A stretch of 10,491 bases of DNA from an uncultured Burkholderiales bacterium (GTDB lineage Bacteria; Pseudomonadota; Gammaproteobacteria; Burkholderiales; Burkholderiaceae_C): positions 1 through 10,491 of the forward strand of contig CAIYKK010000021.1 of the NCBI GenBank assembly GCA_903926695.1. The letters are read 5' to 3'. Under the pieces are notes generated by a model. The model saw only the letters and a list, made by a program, of their open reading frames with translations. It did no database searches and was not told the DNA's origin. Numbering within the stretch: position 1 is the stretch's first letter; each line of letters begins with the position of its first letter. A program made the position numbers and the translations under genes. Below, piece after piece: positions 1 through 6,221 of this stretch.

Positions 1-36
1 CAGGCTCAGGCTCAGGCTCAAGCTCAAGCGCAGGCC
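1..36 (+). repeat. In-frame hexamer tandem repeat (CAGGCT type)
   Basis: Six consecutive 6-bp units (three CAGGCT, then CAAGCT, CAAGCG and CAGGCC) encode Gln-Ala repeats in the tail of the upstream protein. The array may start left of the window. A 6-bp unit changes protein length without shifting the frame. Confidence 0.8.
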
Positions 37-111
37 GCCAATGCCGATGCCGTCACCGCCGCGTCCGCCGCCGCTTCTCCCGTTTTTTCAACCCCTGTTC
101 AACCCGGCTGA
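1..111 (+). CDS. 3' end of upstream gene, probably tsaB (partial)
   Basis: An open frame enters from the left edge and ends at the TGA at 109-111. The 36 visible codons encode a low-complexity tail that begins with alternating Gln-Ala pairs and continues as an Ala/Ser/Val/Pro stretch. No catalytic domain is visible, so the identity is inferred from context only. In Beta- and Gammaproteobacteria the gene directly upstream of rimI is usually tsaB, which encodes a non-catalytic partner of TsaD in making the t6A modification of tRNA. The stop lies 18 nt before the rimI ATG, which fits one operon. The Ala/Gln-rich end is probably a disordered extension past the conserved fold. The coding call is fairly safe; the tsaB name is a guess from neighbourhood. 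Confidence 0.6.
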   Translation, partial: QAQAQAQAQAQAANADAVTAASAAASPVFSTPVQPG

Positions 112-129
112 AAGCCGCCGTTTTCCCCC

Positions 130-630
130 ATGAGTGCAGTCATTTACCCCGTCGAAGCCCAGTTTGAAGCCATGACGCCTGCCTGGCTCGACGCCGTGCT
201 GCAGGTCGAGCGCAGCGCGTATGAATACCCGTGGAGCACGGCCAATTTCACCGACTCGCTGCACGCCGGGTATCAGGCCCAGCTTTTAATCGCTGCAACG
301 CCGCAGGGCACCGAGGTGCTGGGCTATTTTGTCGCCATGAAGGGCGTCGATGAGGTGCATCTGCTCAACATCACCGTCGCCCCGGCGCATCAGGGCCAGG
401 GCTGGGCGCGGGTGATGCTCGACGCGCTGGACATCTGGGCGCGCGGCCAGGGCGCGCAGTGGTTGTGGCTGGAAGCGCGGGTGGGCAATGTGCGCGCCCT
501 GCATGTTTATGTCAGCCACGGCTTTCGCCATGTGGGCACGCGCAAACGCTACTACCCGGCCACGCCGTCCAAACCCGACGGCGAGGACGCGCTGGTGATG
601 AGCCTGCATCTGTCCGACCCGTGCGCATGA
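130..630 (+). CDS. rimI: Ribosomal-protein bS18 alanine N-acetyltransferase, GNAT family
   Basis: RimI transfers acetyl from acetyl-CoA to the N-terminal alanine of ribosomal protein S18 in the cytoplasm. The 166-residue length is near the family norm, with a slightly long N-terminus. The acetyl-CoA pyrophosphate loop is seen as Q88-G-Q-G91-W-A93 (the Q/R-x-x-G-x-A motif). The segment LEARVGN...Y (residues 114-127) matches the RimI signature; E115 and Y127 have the same 12-residue spacing as the catalytic Glu103 and Tyr115 of E. coli RimI. The family-typical KRYYP...EDALVM ending is also present at 139-157. The start at 130 follows the upstream stop by 18 nt, and no strong Shine-Dalgarno is visible, so translation may be coupled to the upstream gene. 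The next gene begins 4 nt after the stop. Confidence 0.95.
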   Translation: MSAVIYPVEAQFEAMTPAWLDAVLQVERSAYEYPWSTANFTDSLHAGYQAQLLIAATPQGTEVLGYFVAMKGVDEVHLLNITVAPAHQGQGWARVMLDALDIWARGQGAQWLWLEARVGNVRALHVYVSHGFRHVGTRKRYYPATPSKPDGEDALVMSLHLSDPCA

Positions 631-634
631 CGCC

Positions 635-1585
635 ATGAGCCTGAACCTCGACCCGCGCCAGCGCGCCATGCTGCTCGAAATGGGCGTGCATGTCTGGCTG
701 CCCGACGCGCCGGTTGCCGTGCCGCTGGTGCCCGCGCTGGGAAGTGATGCGGCTCATCAGACCGATGTTGATGCCGATGCCGCCAGCGCGAGCGCCCGCC
801 GGGTTGCCGCCGGGTCGCATGCCCAGACGCTGGCACCGTCTGCTGCCCGTGTGCCGTTTCAGCGGGATGCGTCCGTGCCCGCGTCCGCCTCGACCCAAAC
901 CTCGGCCCGGCCCGCCCGTGTGCCGATGCCCGCGTCCGCGTCTGCATCTGCATCTGCATCTGCCGGTTCGTCAGCCTTTTCCGGCGCTGCTCAATCAGCC
1001 CGTGCCGAAATGCCCGGTGGCGCCCCCGGTGGCGCCACTGGCGGCGAGCCTGGCACCTGGCTGCTCGGCGCTGCGCAAATTCTCTACGCTGACAGCGCCC
1101 AGACCGCTGGCACCCCAGCCAATGGTGCTCAGACCGCTGGCCCCCGCTGGCTGGTGCTGGCCGAAACCCCGCCGACAGCGCTGCCGGGCAGCGTATTGGC
1201 AGCTTTTTCCGCGTTTGACGGCGAAGCGGGCAGTCTGCTAGACAACATGCTGCGCGCCGCCCGACTGAACCGCGCAGGCACCGCGCTGTTGGCGCCGCTC
1301 GTGCGCCAGGGCGCCGCAGCGGCCACGCCGGAATTTGTGGCCGAACTGGTCGCGCTGGTGGCGCAGACGCAGCCCGACATCGTGCTGGTCATGGGCCGCT
1401 TTGCCAGCCTGAGTCTGTTTCCCACCGGCCAGCCTTTTGGCAAACTGCGCGGCCAGGTTCACACGCTGCACGGCGTCCGCGCCATCGTCACCTACGACGC
1501 GCCCTACCTGCTGCGCAAATCCGAAGACAAGGCCAAAGCCTGGGCCGACCTGTGTCTGGCGATGAGCTTGACAGCGGCACCATAA
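635..1585 (+). CDS. Degenerate uracil-DNA-glycosylase-like protein (family 4-like fold)
   Basis: A 316-residue protein in the rimI operon. The N-terminal 30 residues ([16 protein letters not shown]) are followed by a low-complexity Ala/Ser/Pro linker at about 40-140. The C-terminal half looks like a family 4/5 uracil-DNA glycosylase: [13 protein letters not shown] (194-206), [20 protein letters not shown] and [21 protein letters not shown] (287-307). In true enzymes the first motif is GEAPG and the C-terminal loop is HPxxLLR. Here the first has become AETPP, and the loop reads DAPYLLR with Asp288 where the His is expected. Only one cysteine remains in the protein (C307), so the four-Cys Fe-S cluster of family 4 cannot form. 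The sequence suggests a structural or DNA-binding relative rather than an active glycosylase. The family call rests on remembered motif patterns. Confidence 0.7.
   Translation: MSLNLDPRQRAMLLEMGVHVWLPDAPVAVPLVPALGSDAAHQTDVDADAASASARRVAAGSHAQTLAPSAARVPFQRDASVPASASTQTSARPARVPMPASASASASASAGSSAFSGAAQSARAEMPGGAPGGATGGEPGTWLLGAAQILYADSAQTAGTPANGAQTAGPRWLVLAETPPTALPGSVLAAFSAFDGEAGSLLDNMLRAARLNRAGTALLAPLVRQGAAAATPEFVAELVALVAQTQPDIVLVMGRFASLSLFPTGQPFGKLRGQVHTLHGVRAIVTYDAPYLLRKSEDKAKAWADLCLAMSLTAAP
932..961 (+). repeat. In-frame hexamer tandem repeat (GCATCT type)
   Basis: Five 6-bp units (GCGTCC, GCGTCT, then three GCATCT) encode an Ala-Ser run in the linker of the UDG-like protein. It shows the same unit length and the same kind of product (alternating Ala plus a polar residue) as the repeat at 1-36. 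Confidence 0.8.
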
Positions 1586-1592
1586 CCCATCT

Positions 1593-1621
1593 GCGGGCGG
1601 TGTCGTTGGCTGCCTGCCCGC
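1593..1621 (+). terminator. Possible terminator hairpin after the rimI operon
   Basis: GCGGGC (1593-1598) can pair with GCCCGC (1616-1621), with two more inner pairs including one G-U. It begins 7 nt after the stop of the UDG-like gene. No T-run follows, so this is a stem-loop at the right place rather than a proven terminator. The rest of 1622-1700 shows nothing else that I can support. Confidence 0.3.
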
Positions 1622-1708
1622 TCCGCAAACGGCCTGCGGCCAAGCCCAGAAGCATCTTCACCCGCTTTTCCCGCCGACCGCGCAAAGCCGTGTACTGGCC
1701 GGAGTTCT

Positions 1709-1714
1709 TACAAT
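1709..1714 (+). promoter_or_regulatory. Probable -10 box of pyrF
   Basis: TACAAT matches the sigma-70 -10 consensus at 5 of 6 positions and ends 7 nt before the pyrF ATG. A transcript would start at or next to the start codon. No good -35 is visible at 16-18 bp spacing. A GGCGG just before the ATG is too close to act as a normal ribosome site. Confidence 0.45.
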
Positions 1715-1721
1715 CGGCGGC

Positions 1722-2561
1722 ATGACTTTTCTCGACCTGCTGGGCGCCGCAGAGCGCCAAAACAACTCCATGCTGTGCGTCGGCCTGGATCCCGAACCGG
1801 CCAGATTTCCCGGCCCACTGAACGGCGACGCCAGCAAAATCTACGATTTCTGCGCCGCCATCGTCGATGCGACGGCTGATCTGGTCAGCGCCTTCAAGCC
1901 GCAAATCGCCTATTTCGCCGCGCACCGCGCCGAAGACCAATTGGAGCGCCTGATCGCCCACATGCGCCGCGCCGCGCCGCAGGTGCCGGTCATTCTGGAT
2001 GCCAAGCGCGGCGACATCGGCAGCACCGCCGCCCAGTACGCGATTGAAGCCTTCGAGCGCTACGGCGCCGACGCGGTCACGCTCTCGCCCTTCATGGGCT
2101 TTGACTCGGTCACGCCCTATTTGAAATACCACGGCAAGGGCGTTTTTTTGCTGTGCCGCACGTCGAATCCCGGCGGCGACGATTTTCAAAATCAGCACCT
2201 GGCTTCGGTCGATGGCCAGCCGCTGCTGTACGAACACATTGCCCGGCTGGCGCAAGGCCCGTGGAATCTGAACGGCCAATTGGGGCTGGTGGTCGGCGCG
2301 ACTTACCCGGCGGAAATCGAGCGCGTGCGTGGTGTGGCGCCGACGGTGCCGCTGCTCATTCCCGGCGTGGGCGCGCAGGGCGGCGACGCGGCGGCGACCG
2401 TGAAAGCGGGCTGGCGTCCCGGCGCGCCCATCATCGTCAACTCGTCGCGGGCGATTTTGTACGCCTCGCAAGGCGAAGATTTTGCCCAGGCCGCCCGCAG
2501 CGAGGCGCTCAAAACCCGCGATGTGCTCGAAAATGCCCGCCGCCAGGCGCAGGTCGCCTGA
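1722..2561 (+). CDS. pyrF: Orotidine 5'-phosphate decarboxylase (long, type 2 form)
   Basis: PyrF converts orotidine 5'-phosphate to UMP, the last step of de novo pyrimidine synthesis, as a cytoplasmic TIM-barrel dimer. The 279-residue length matches the longer class found in Betaproteobacteria and Actinobacteria rather than the roughly 240-residue E. coli form. The catalytic Asp-x-Lys-x-x-Asp element is visible as LDAKRGDIG (D93, K95, D98). Other family marks are GLDP (21-24), FKPQ (58-61), the phosphate loop PGVGAQGGD (214-222) and NSSR (240-243). The ATG at 1722 gives the conserved MTFLDLL start. The gene stands alone, separated by 136 bp upstream and 200 bp downstream. The downstream gap 2562-2761 holds two short direct copies of CGGGCTGA near 2615 but no convincing terminator. 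Confidence 0.97.
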   Translation: MTFLDLLGAAERQNNSMLCVGLDPEPARFPGPLNGDASKIYDFCAAIVDATADLVSAFKPQIAYFAAHRAEDQLERLIAHMRRAAPQVPVILDAKRGDIGSTAAQYAIEAFERYGADAVTLSPFMGFDSVTPYLKYHGKGVFLLCRTSNPGGDDFQNQHLASVDGQPLLYEHIARLAQGPWNLNGQLGLVVGATYPAEIERVRGVAPTVPLLIPGVGAQGGDAAATVKAGWRPGAPIIVNSSRAILYASQGEDFAQAARSEALKTRDVLENARRQAQVA

Positions 2562-2724
2562 GCGCAAACAGCCGAACTTCCCGTACTTCCTCGCGTGCCG
2601 GGGCGTACCGGGCTGATCGGGCTGACCGGCGAATTTCATTGCCGCAGCAGCGTGAAAGTGCAGGGTTCCGCGCCAGATTCGTGCCTGCGGTGCGCGCCTG
2701 TAAGCGGCCCGCAAAACTCAATCT

Positions 2725-2735
2725 GCTAGGCTTGA
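2725..2735 (+). promoter_or_regulatory. Possible sigma-S-like -10 element before the DUF883 gene
   Basis: GCTAGGCTTGA resembles the sigma-S extended -10 pattern KCTAYRCTTAA, with two mismatches. It would start transcription near 2738-2740, leaving a short leader that holds the AAAAGG ribosome site at 2751-2756. E. coli YqjD, of the same family, is RpoS-controlled, which fits, but this is inference. Confidence 0.35.
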
Positions 2736-2761
2736 CGGTTTTATTTTTCTAAAAGGTTCAC

Positions 2762-3082
2762 ATGTCCGATAACAATTTGACCAGCGTCGCATCCCAAGAA
2801 AAACTGGTTACGGACATGAGGGCGGTGATCTCTGACGCGGAAGAAATCCTGTCCGCCACGGCCGACCAGACGGGCGAAAAGATCGCCAGCCTGCGCGTGC
2901 GCGCCAAAGCGCGCCTGGTCGATGCCAAAACGCGCCTGATAGAGGCCGAAGCCCTGCTTGTTGACAAAACCCTGGACGCAGCCCAGGCCACGGACGACTA
3001 TGTCCATGAGTCGCCCTGGACGGCCATCGGCATTGCCGCTGGCGTGGGCGTGCTGGCGGGGCTGTTCATTGGACGGCGTTGA
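2762..3082 (+). CDS. DUF883 / ElaB-YqjD family tail-anchored membrane protein
   Basis: A 106-residue protein in three parts: a polar start (1-14), a long amphipathic helix rich in Ala, Glu, Lys and Arg (about 15-80, likely coiled coil), and one hydrophobic C-terminal segment (about 86-104) ending in GLFIGRR. This layout and the SPWTAIGIAAGVGVLAGLFIGRR-type tail are the hallmarks of the DUF883 family. E. coli members YqjD and ElaB sit in the inner membrane through this tail, and YqjD binds ribosomes in stationary phase. Whether this protein does so is unknown. A good AAAAGG ribosome site lies 5 nt before the ATG. The gene appears monocistronic, with 200 bp before and 132 bp after it. Confidence 0.88.
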   Translation: MSDNNLTSVASQEKLVTDMRAVISDAEEILSATADQTGEKIASLRVRAKARLVDAKTRLIEAEALLVDKTLDAAQATDDYVHESPWTAIGIAAGVGVLAGLFIGRR

Positions 3083-3143
3083 CTGGCGAGCATGGGCCGC
3101 GCGCCTAAAACGCCAGAAGTATGGGACAGGCTGTATTTTTTTT
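3083..3143 (+). terminator. Weak candidate terminator after the DUF883 gene
   Basis: CTGGCG (3083-3088) can pair with CGCCAG (3111-3116), enclosing a GC-rich loop. A run of eight T follows at 3136-3143, preceded by a tiny ACAG-G-CTGT stem (3125-3133 region). The T-run is the strongest in the window, but the stem next to it is poor. Confidence 0.3.
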
Positions 3144-3176
3144 CATGTGATGGAGGCAGGGTTTGACCGGCGCAGG

Positions 3177-3206
3177 TGACTTTTTGCCTGTTTAAACCCC
3201 GATAAT
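3177..3206 (+). promoter_or_regulatory. Probable promoter of the PTS operon
   Basis: GATAAT (3201-3206) is a strong -10 box, with a weaker TGACTT (3177-3182) 18 bp upstream. The ATG of the EIIA gene is only 8 nt after the -10 box, so the transcript should have almost no leader, and no Shine-Dalgarno is visible between them. A better-looking TTGACC at 3162-3167 is too far away to be its -35. Confidence 0.5.
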
Positions 3207-3214
3207 TCACCGCA

Positions 3215-3658
3215 ATGAACGGCATCTTTATCATCGCCCACGCCCCGCTGGCTTCTGCTTTTCGTCTGGGGGCGCTGCATGTGTTTCCCGACAATGCCGC
3301 CGATGTGGTGGCGCTGGACGTGCAGCCCCACATGCCGCCGGAAGAAACGCTCGCCCAGGCGCGTATCATGCTCGATCAACTGGGCGCTTCCCAGGCGCTG
3401 ATCCTGACCGATATTTTTGGCGCCACGCCCTGCAATGTGGCGCAAAAACTGGTCGATGGCGTCAGCGTCAAGCTGGTGACCGGCCTGAACCTGCCCATGT
3501 TGCTGCGCGCCGTCTCTTACCGCGCTGAGCCGCTGGACGCGCTGGTGGCGCGTGCGCTGATCGGCGCCACCCAGGGCGTGATGCAGGTCGCCGTGACCGC
3601 ACCGCAAAACCAAATCCGTAAAAACCATGATCAAGACTCGCACCAGCATCAACAATAA
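3215..3658 (+). CDS. PTS system EIIA component, mannose/fructose/sorbose family
   Basis: A 147-residue cytoplasmic phosphocarrier of the EIIA-Man type, which accepts phosphate from HPr. The phosphorylated histidine is H9 in FIIAHAPLAS. The family motif DIFGATPCN (66-74) and TGLNLPML (89-96) are intact. No EIIB, EIIC or EIID gene follows; the neighbours are HPr and Enzyme I. In Burkholderiales this arrangement is typical of an incomplete PTS that regulates rather than imports sugar; that role is inferred here. The last 11 codons run across the ptsH start in another frame, giving a His/Gln-rich end (NHDQDSHQHQQ) that is probably dispensable. The ATG at 3215 is the natural start because MNGIFIIAH places the active His at the usual position. 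Confidence 0.93.
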   Translation: MNGIFIIAHAPLASAFRLGALHVFPDNAADVVALDVQPHMPPEETLAQARIMLDQLGASQALILTDIFGATPCNVAQKLVDGVSVKLVTGLNLPMLLRAVSYRAEPLDALVARALIGATQGVMQVAVTAPQNQIRKNHDQDSHQHQQ

Positions 3659-3896
3659 ACTCGGCCTGCACGCCAGGGCCTCGGCCAAATTCACCAAACT
3701 CGCCGGGAGTTTCCGCAGCGAGGTCTGGATGACCAAAGGCGAGCGCCGTGTCAACGCCAAAAGCATCATGGGTGTGATGATGCTGGCTGCCGGTCTGGGC
3801 AGCAGCGTCGAGATCGAAACCAACGGCTCCGACGAGCAAGCTGCCATGGAGGCCTTGCTGGCCCTCGTCGCGGACAAGTTCGGCGAAGGGGAATAA
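3627..3896 (+). CDS. ptsH: Phosphocarrier protein HPr
   Basis: An 89-residue HPr, the usual size. It shuttles phosphate from Enzyme I to EIIA proteins. The active-site histidine is H15 in LGLHARA. Ser46 in NAKSIMGVMML matches the regulatory serine that HPr kinase/phosphorylase modifies, and the full site context is kept, so control by an HprK encoded elsewhere (usual in Betaproteobacteria next to ptsN) is plausible. The start codon lies inside the EIIA gene, giving a 32-nt overlap in a different frame. No strong Shine-Dalgarno precedes it, so its translation is likely coupled to EIIA. ptsI follows after 12 nt. Confidence 0.97.
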   Translation: MIKTRTSINNKLGLHARASAKFTKLAGSFRSEVWMTKGERRVNAKSIMGVMMLAAGLGSSVEIETNGSDEQAAMEALLALVADKFGEGE

Positions 3897-3908
3897 AGGA
3901 AACGCAGC

Positions 3909-5672
3909 ATGACTTTTTCGGTGCATGGCCTGGCGGTGTCGCGCGGCGTGGCCATTGGCCGCGCAGTGCTGGTGGCTTCGAGCCGGGCCGATGTCGGCCA
4001 GTATTTTGTCGGGCCTGACAAGACGGAGACGGAAATCGAGCGCGTGCGCATCTCCTGCAATGCAGTGACGGATGAAATCACGCGCCTGCAAAACGATCTG
4101 CCCAAAGACGCGCCGCACGAAATCGCCGCGCTGCTCGATGTGCATTTGATGCTGCTGCAGGATGAGCAGCTCATTGACGGCATCAACCACTGGATCACGG
4201 ATCGCCACTACAACGCCGAGTGGGCGCTGATCACTCAGTATGAGCTGATCGCGCGCCAGTTCGACGAGATGGAAGACCCGTACCTGCGCGAGCGCAAGGC
4301 CGATCTGGAGCAGGTCATCGAGCGCATCCTGCGCCACATGAAGGGCGTGGCCTCGCCGCTGCAGCACGTAGGCGGGCGCGCCGGCAGCAGCCGCAAGCAC
4401 TCGCAGGATTTGCTGCTCGACGACACGCAGGATGTGCCGCTGGTGCTGGTGGCGCATGACATTTCGCCCGCCGACATGCTGCAGTTCAAGCAGAGCTTGT
4501 TTGCCGGTTTTGCCACCGATGTGGGCGGCAAGACTTCGCACACGGCCATCGTGGCGCGCAGCATGGACATTCCGGCGGTGGTCGGCGCCCGCAGCGCCAG
4601 CCAGCTGATCAAGCAGGATGACTGGGTCATCATCGACGGCGAGGCGGGCGTGTTGATCGTCGATCCTTCGCCCATCATTTTGGCCGAATACGGTTTTAAA
4701 CAGCGCCAGGGCGAGCTGGAGCGCCAGCGCCTGAACCGCCTGAAAAACACGCCCGCGCTGACGATGGACGGCCAGCGCATCGAGCTGCTGGCCAACATCG
4801 AAATGCCCGACGACACGCTGGGCGCGGTCGAGGCGGGCGCGGTCGGCGTGGGGCTGTTCCGCAGCGAATTTCTGTTCATGGGCCGCCACGGCAAGCTGCC
4901 CGACGAGAACGAGCAGTACCAGGCTTACCGCAAGGCCATCGAGGGCATGCAGGGCCTGCCCGTGACCATCCGCACGGTGGATATCGGCTCGGACAAGCCG
5001 CTGGACCGCCCGGCGGGCAAGGTCCAGGACCGCCACTTAAACCCGGCGCTGGGTCTGCGCGCCATCCGCTGGAGCCTGGCCGATCCGCCGATGTTTTTGA
5101 CGCAGCTGCGCGCCATTTTGCGGGCCGCTTTTCATGGCCGGGTTAATTTGCTGGTGCCGATGCTGGCCCACGCCAGCGAAATCCGCCAGACCCTGGCGCT
5201 GATCGCCCAGGCCCGCGCACAGCTCGACAAGCATGGCGTGCCCTATGGCCCGGTGCATCTGGGCGCGATGATCGAAGTGCCAGCGGCGGCGCTGACGGTG
5301 CCGCTGTTTTTGCGCTATTTTGATTTTCTTTCCATCGGCACCAATGATTTGACGCAGTACACGCTGGCCATCGACCGCGCCGACGAGGCCGTCGCGCATC
5401 TGTACGACCCCTGCCACCCGGCGGTGCTGCGCCTGATTGCCGACACGATTGCCGAGTGCCAGCGCCAAGGCAAGGGCATCACGGTGTGCGGCGAAATGGC
5501 GGGCGACATCACCATGACGCGGCTGCTGCTTGGGCTGGGACTGCGCAGCTTTTCGATGCACCCGTCGCAAATTCTCGCGGTCAAGCAGCAAATTTTGCGC
5601 GCCGATACCGCCAAGCTCAAAGTCTGGGCGCAGCAAGTGCGCGACAGCGAAGAGCCGGGCCTGCTGCTGTAA
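3909..5672 (+). CDS. ptsI: PTS Enzyme I, phosphoenolpyruvate-protein phosphotransferase
   Basis: Enzyme I takes phosphate from PEP and passes it to HPr, starting the PTS relay in the cytoplasm. At 587 residues it is a little longer than E. coli EI (575). The N-terminal HPr-binding and swivel part (1-250) holds the phosphorylated His211 in GGKTSHTAIVARS. The PEP-binding TIM barrel (about 270-570) has GLFRSEFLFMGR, the signature DFLSIGTNDLTQYTLAIDRAD (472-492, given in part) and catalytic Cys527 in VCGEMAGD. The extra length lies at about 150-172, a hydrophilic insert before the swivel strand DVPLVLVAHD. An AAAGGA ribosome site overlaps the ptsH stop and sits 8 nt before the ATG. ptsH and ptsI clearly belong to one operon. 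Confidence 0.98.
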   Translation: MTFSVHGLAVSRGVAIGRAVLVASSRADVGQYFVGPDKTETEIERVRISCNAVTDEITRLQNDLPKDAPHEIAALLDVHLMLLQDEQLIDGINHWITDRHYNAEWALITQYELIARQFDEMEDPYLRERKADLEQVIERILRHMKGVASPLQHVGGRAGSSRKHSQDLLLDDTQDVPLVLVAHDISPADMLQFKQSLFAGFATDVGGKTSHTAIVARSMDIPAVVGARSASQLIKQDDWVIIDGEAGVLIVDPSPIILAEYGFKQRQGELERQRLNRLKNTPALTMDGQRIELLANIEMPDDTLGAVEAGAVGVGLFRSEFLFMGRHGKLPDENEQYQAYRKAIEGMQGLPVTIRTVDIGSDKPLDRPAGKVQDRHLNPALGLRAIRWSLADPPMFLTQLRAILRAAFHGRVNLLVPMLAHASEIRQTLALIAQARAQLDKHGVPYGPVHLGAMIEVPAAALTVPLFLRYFDFLSIGTNDLTQYTLAIDRADEAVAHLYDPCHPAVLRLIADTIAECQRQGKGITVCGEMAGDITMTRLLLGLGLRSFSMHPSQILAVKQQILRADTAKLKVWAQQVRDSEEPGLLL

Positions 5673-5716
5673 GGCGACGCGCCCAGGTGATGCGCGCAGG
5701 CGAACCCGATGGCGTC

Positions 5717-5732
5717 TGTGACAAAAGTCACT
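5717..5732 (+). promoter_or_regulatory. CRP-like binding site
   Basis: TGTGA-N6-TCACT (5717-5732) matches the CRP consensus TGTGA-N6-TCACA at 9 of 10 core bases. The inner GTGAC-AAAA-GTCAC (5718-5731) is a perfect palindrome. Its centre, 5724.5, is about 41.5 bp before the start predicted from the -10 box at 5754, the class II activator position. Which CRP/FNR-family protein would bind is unknown. Confidence 0.5.
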
Positions 5733-5753
5733 GCTGATGGGGCTGGGGATGCT

Positions 5754-5759
5754 TATGCT
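5754..5759 (+). promoter_or_regulatory. Possible -10 box of the AhpD-like gene
   Basis: TATGCT matches the -10 consensus at 4 of 6 positions and lies in the tandem ATGCTTATGCTT. No proper -35 is present at 17 bp, which is common when an activator binds over that region, as the palindrome at 5717-5732 would. Confidence 0.35.
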
Positions 5760-5773
5760 TGCGTCCTGAAATA

Positions 5774-5792
5774 GCCCGCCTGCCAGGCGGGC
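5774..5792 (+). promoter_or_regulatory. Perfect 19-bp palindrome in the leader of the AhpD-like gene
   Basis: GCCCGCCTG and CAGGCGGGC flank a single C. As RNA it forms an 8-bp GC stem with a 3-nt loop just before the ribosome site AGGAC (5801-5805). It could be an operator, a leader hairpin, or the transcription end of the PTS operon; there is no T-run to support the last. Confidence 0.45.
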
Positions 5793-5811
5793 GCAGGCAC
5801 AGGACACCCCC

Positions 5812-6162
5812 ATGAGCACGTTTGACCACACAGGCTTGATGCAAAGCCTGAATGAAGGCCTATCGCCTTTTCGCAAAGCCCAGCCCGAAGCGATGGCCGG
5901 TTTTGGACAACTGGCCCGTGCGGCCATGTCCGAAGGAGCTATCAGCGCCAAGCATAAGGAGCTGATGGCGCTGGCCATCGGCATCACGCAGCACTGCTCG
6001 GGCTGCATTGCTTTTCACGTCAAGGCGCTGCACAAGCTGCACTGCACCCGCGCCGAACTTGAAGAGATGCTCGCCGTGTGCGTTTATATGGGCGGCGGTC
6101 CGGCGCTGATGTATGCCGCCGAGACCATTGCGGCTTGGGAAAAGCTTGCGCCCCAGGCCTGA
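5812..6162 (+). CDS. AhpD-like carboxymuconolactone decarboxylase family protein
   Basis: A 116-residue single-domain member of the CMD/AhpD family. The redox motif C62-S-G-C65 followed by H69 (HCSGCIAFHVKAL) and the preceding E50 in KHKELMALAIG correspond to the AhpD-type active site, where the two cysteines cycle between thiol and disulfide. The helix EEMLAVCVYMGGGPALMYA (about 84-102) is also typical. Family members act as peroxide or thiol-disulfide reductases; the substrate here is unknown, and a true carboxymuconolactone decarboxylase is less likely because those lack the CxxC pair. The gene has its own candidate promoter with a CRP-like site, an AGGAC ribosome site, and ends 17 nt before a strong hairpin. 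Confidence 0.9.
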   Translation: MSTFDHTGLMQSLNEGLSPFRKAQPEAMAGFGQLARAAMSEGAISAKHKELMALAIGITQHCSGCIAFHVKALHKLHCTRAELEEMLAVCVYMGGGPALMYAAETIAAWEKLAPQA

Positions 6163-6179
6163 GCGGCAGTCACGCGCCA

Positions 6180-6210
6180 CCTGCGCTCCACGGCTGGCGT
6201 GGAGCGCAGG
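6180..6210. terminator. Bidirectional terminator hairpin between convergent genes
   Basis: A perfect 13-bp inverted repeat (6180-6192 with 6198-6210) around a 5-nt loop sits in the 59-bp gap between the AhpD-like stop (6162) and the RTX stop (6222, opposite strand). It is placed to end both transcripts. Neither side has a T-run. Confidence 0.7.
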
Positions 6211-6221
6211 CTGCAGCGGCG

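Noticed and set aside
1488..2714. 408-codon minus-strand open frame covering pyrF
   Set aside because: The composition is Arg/Ala/His-rich as expected for antisense of GC-rich genes, and pyrF on the plus strand is certain.
2732..2737. TTGACG as a -35 box for the DUF883 gene
   Set aside because: At 16-18 bp downstream there is no -10, and the spacing would place it inside the coding start.
3468..5036. 522-codon minus-strand open frame opposite EIIA, ptsH and ptsI
   Set aside because: This is an antisense frame of GC-rich coding DNA. The plus strand encodes clear PTS proteins with active-site residues.
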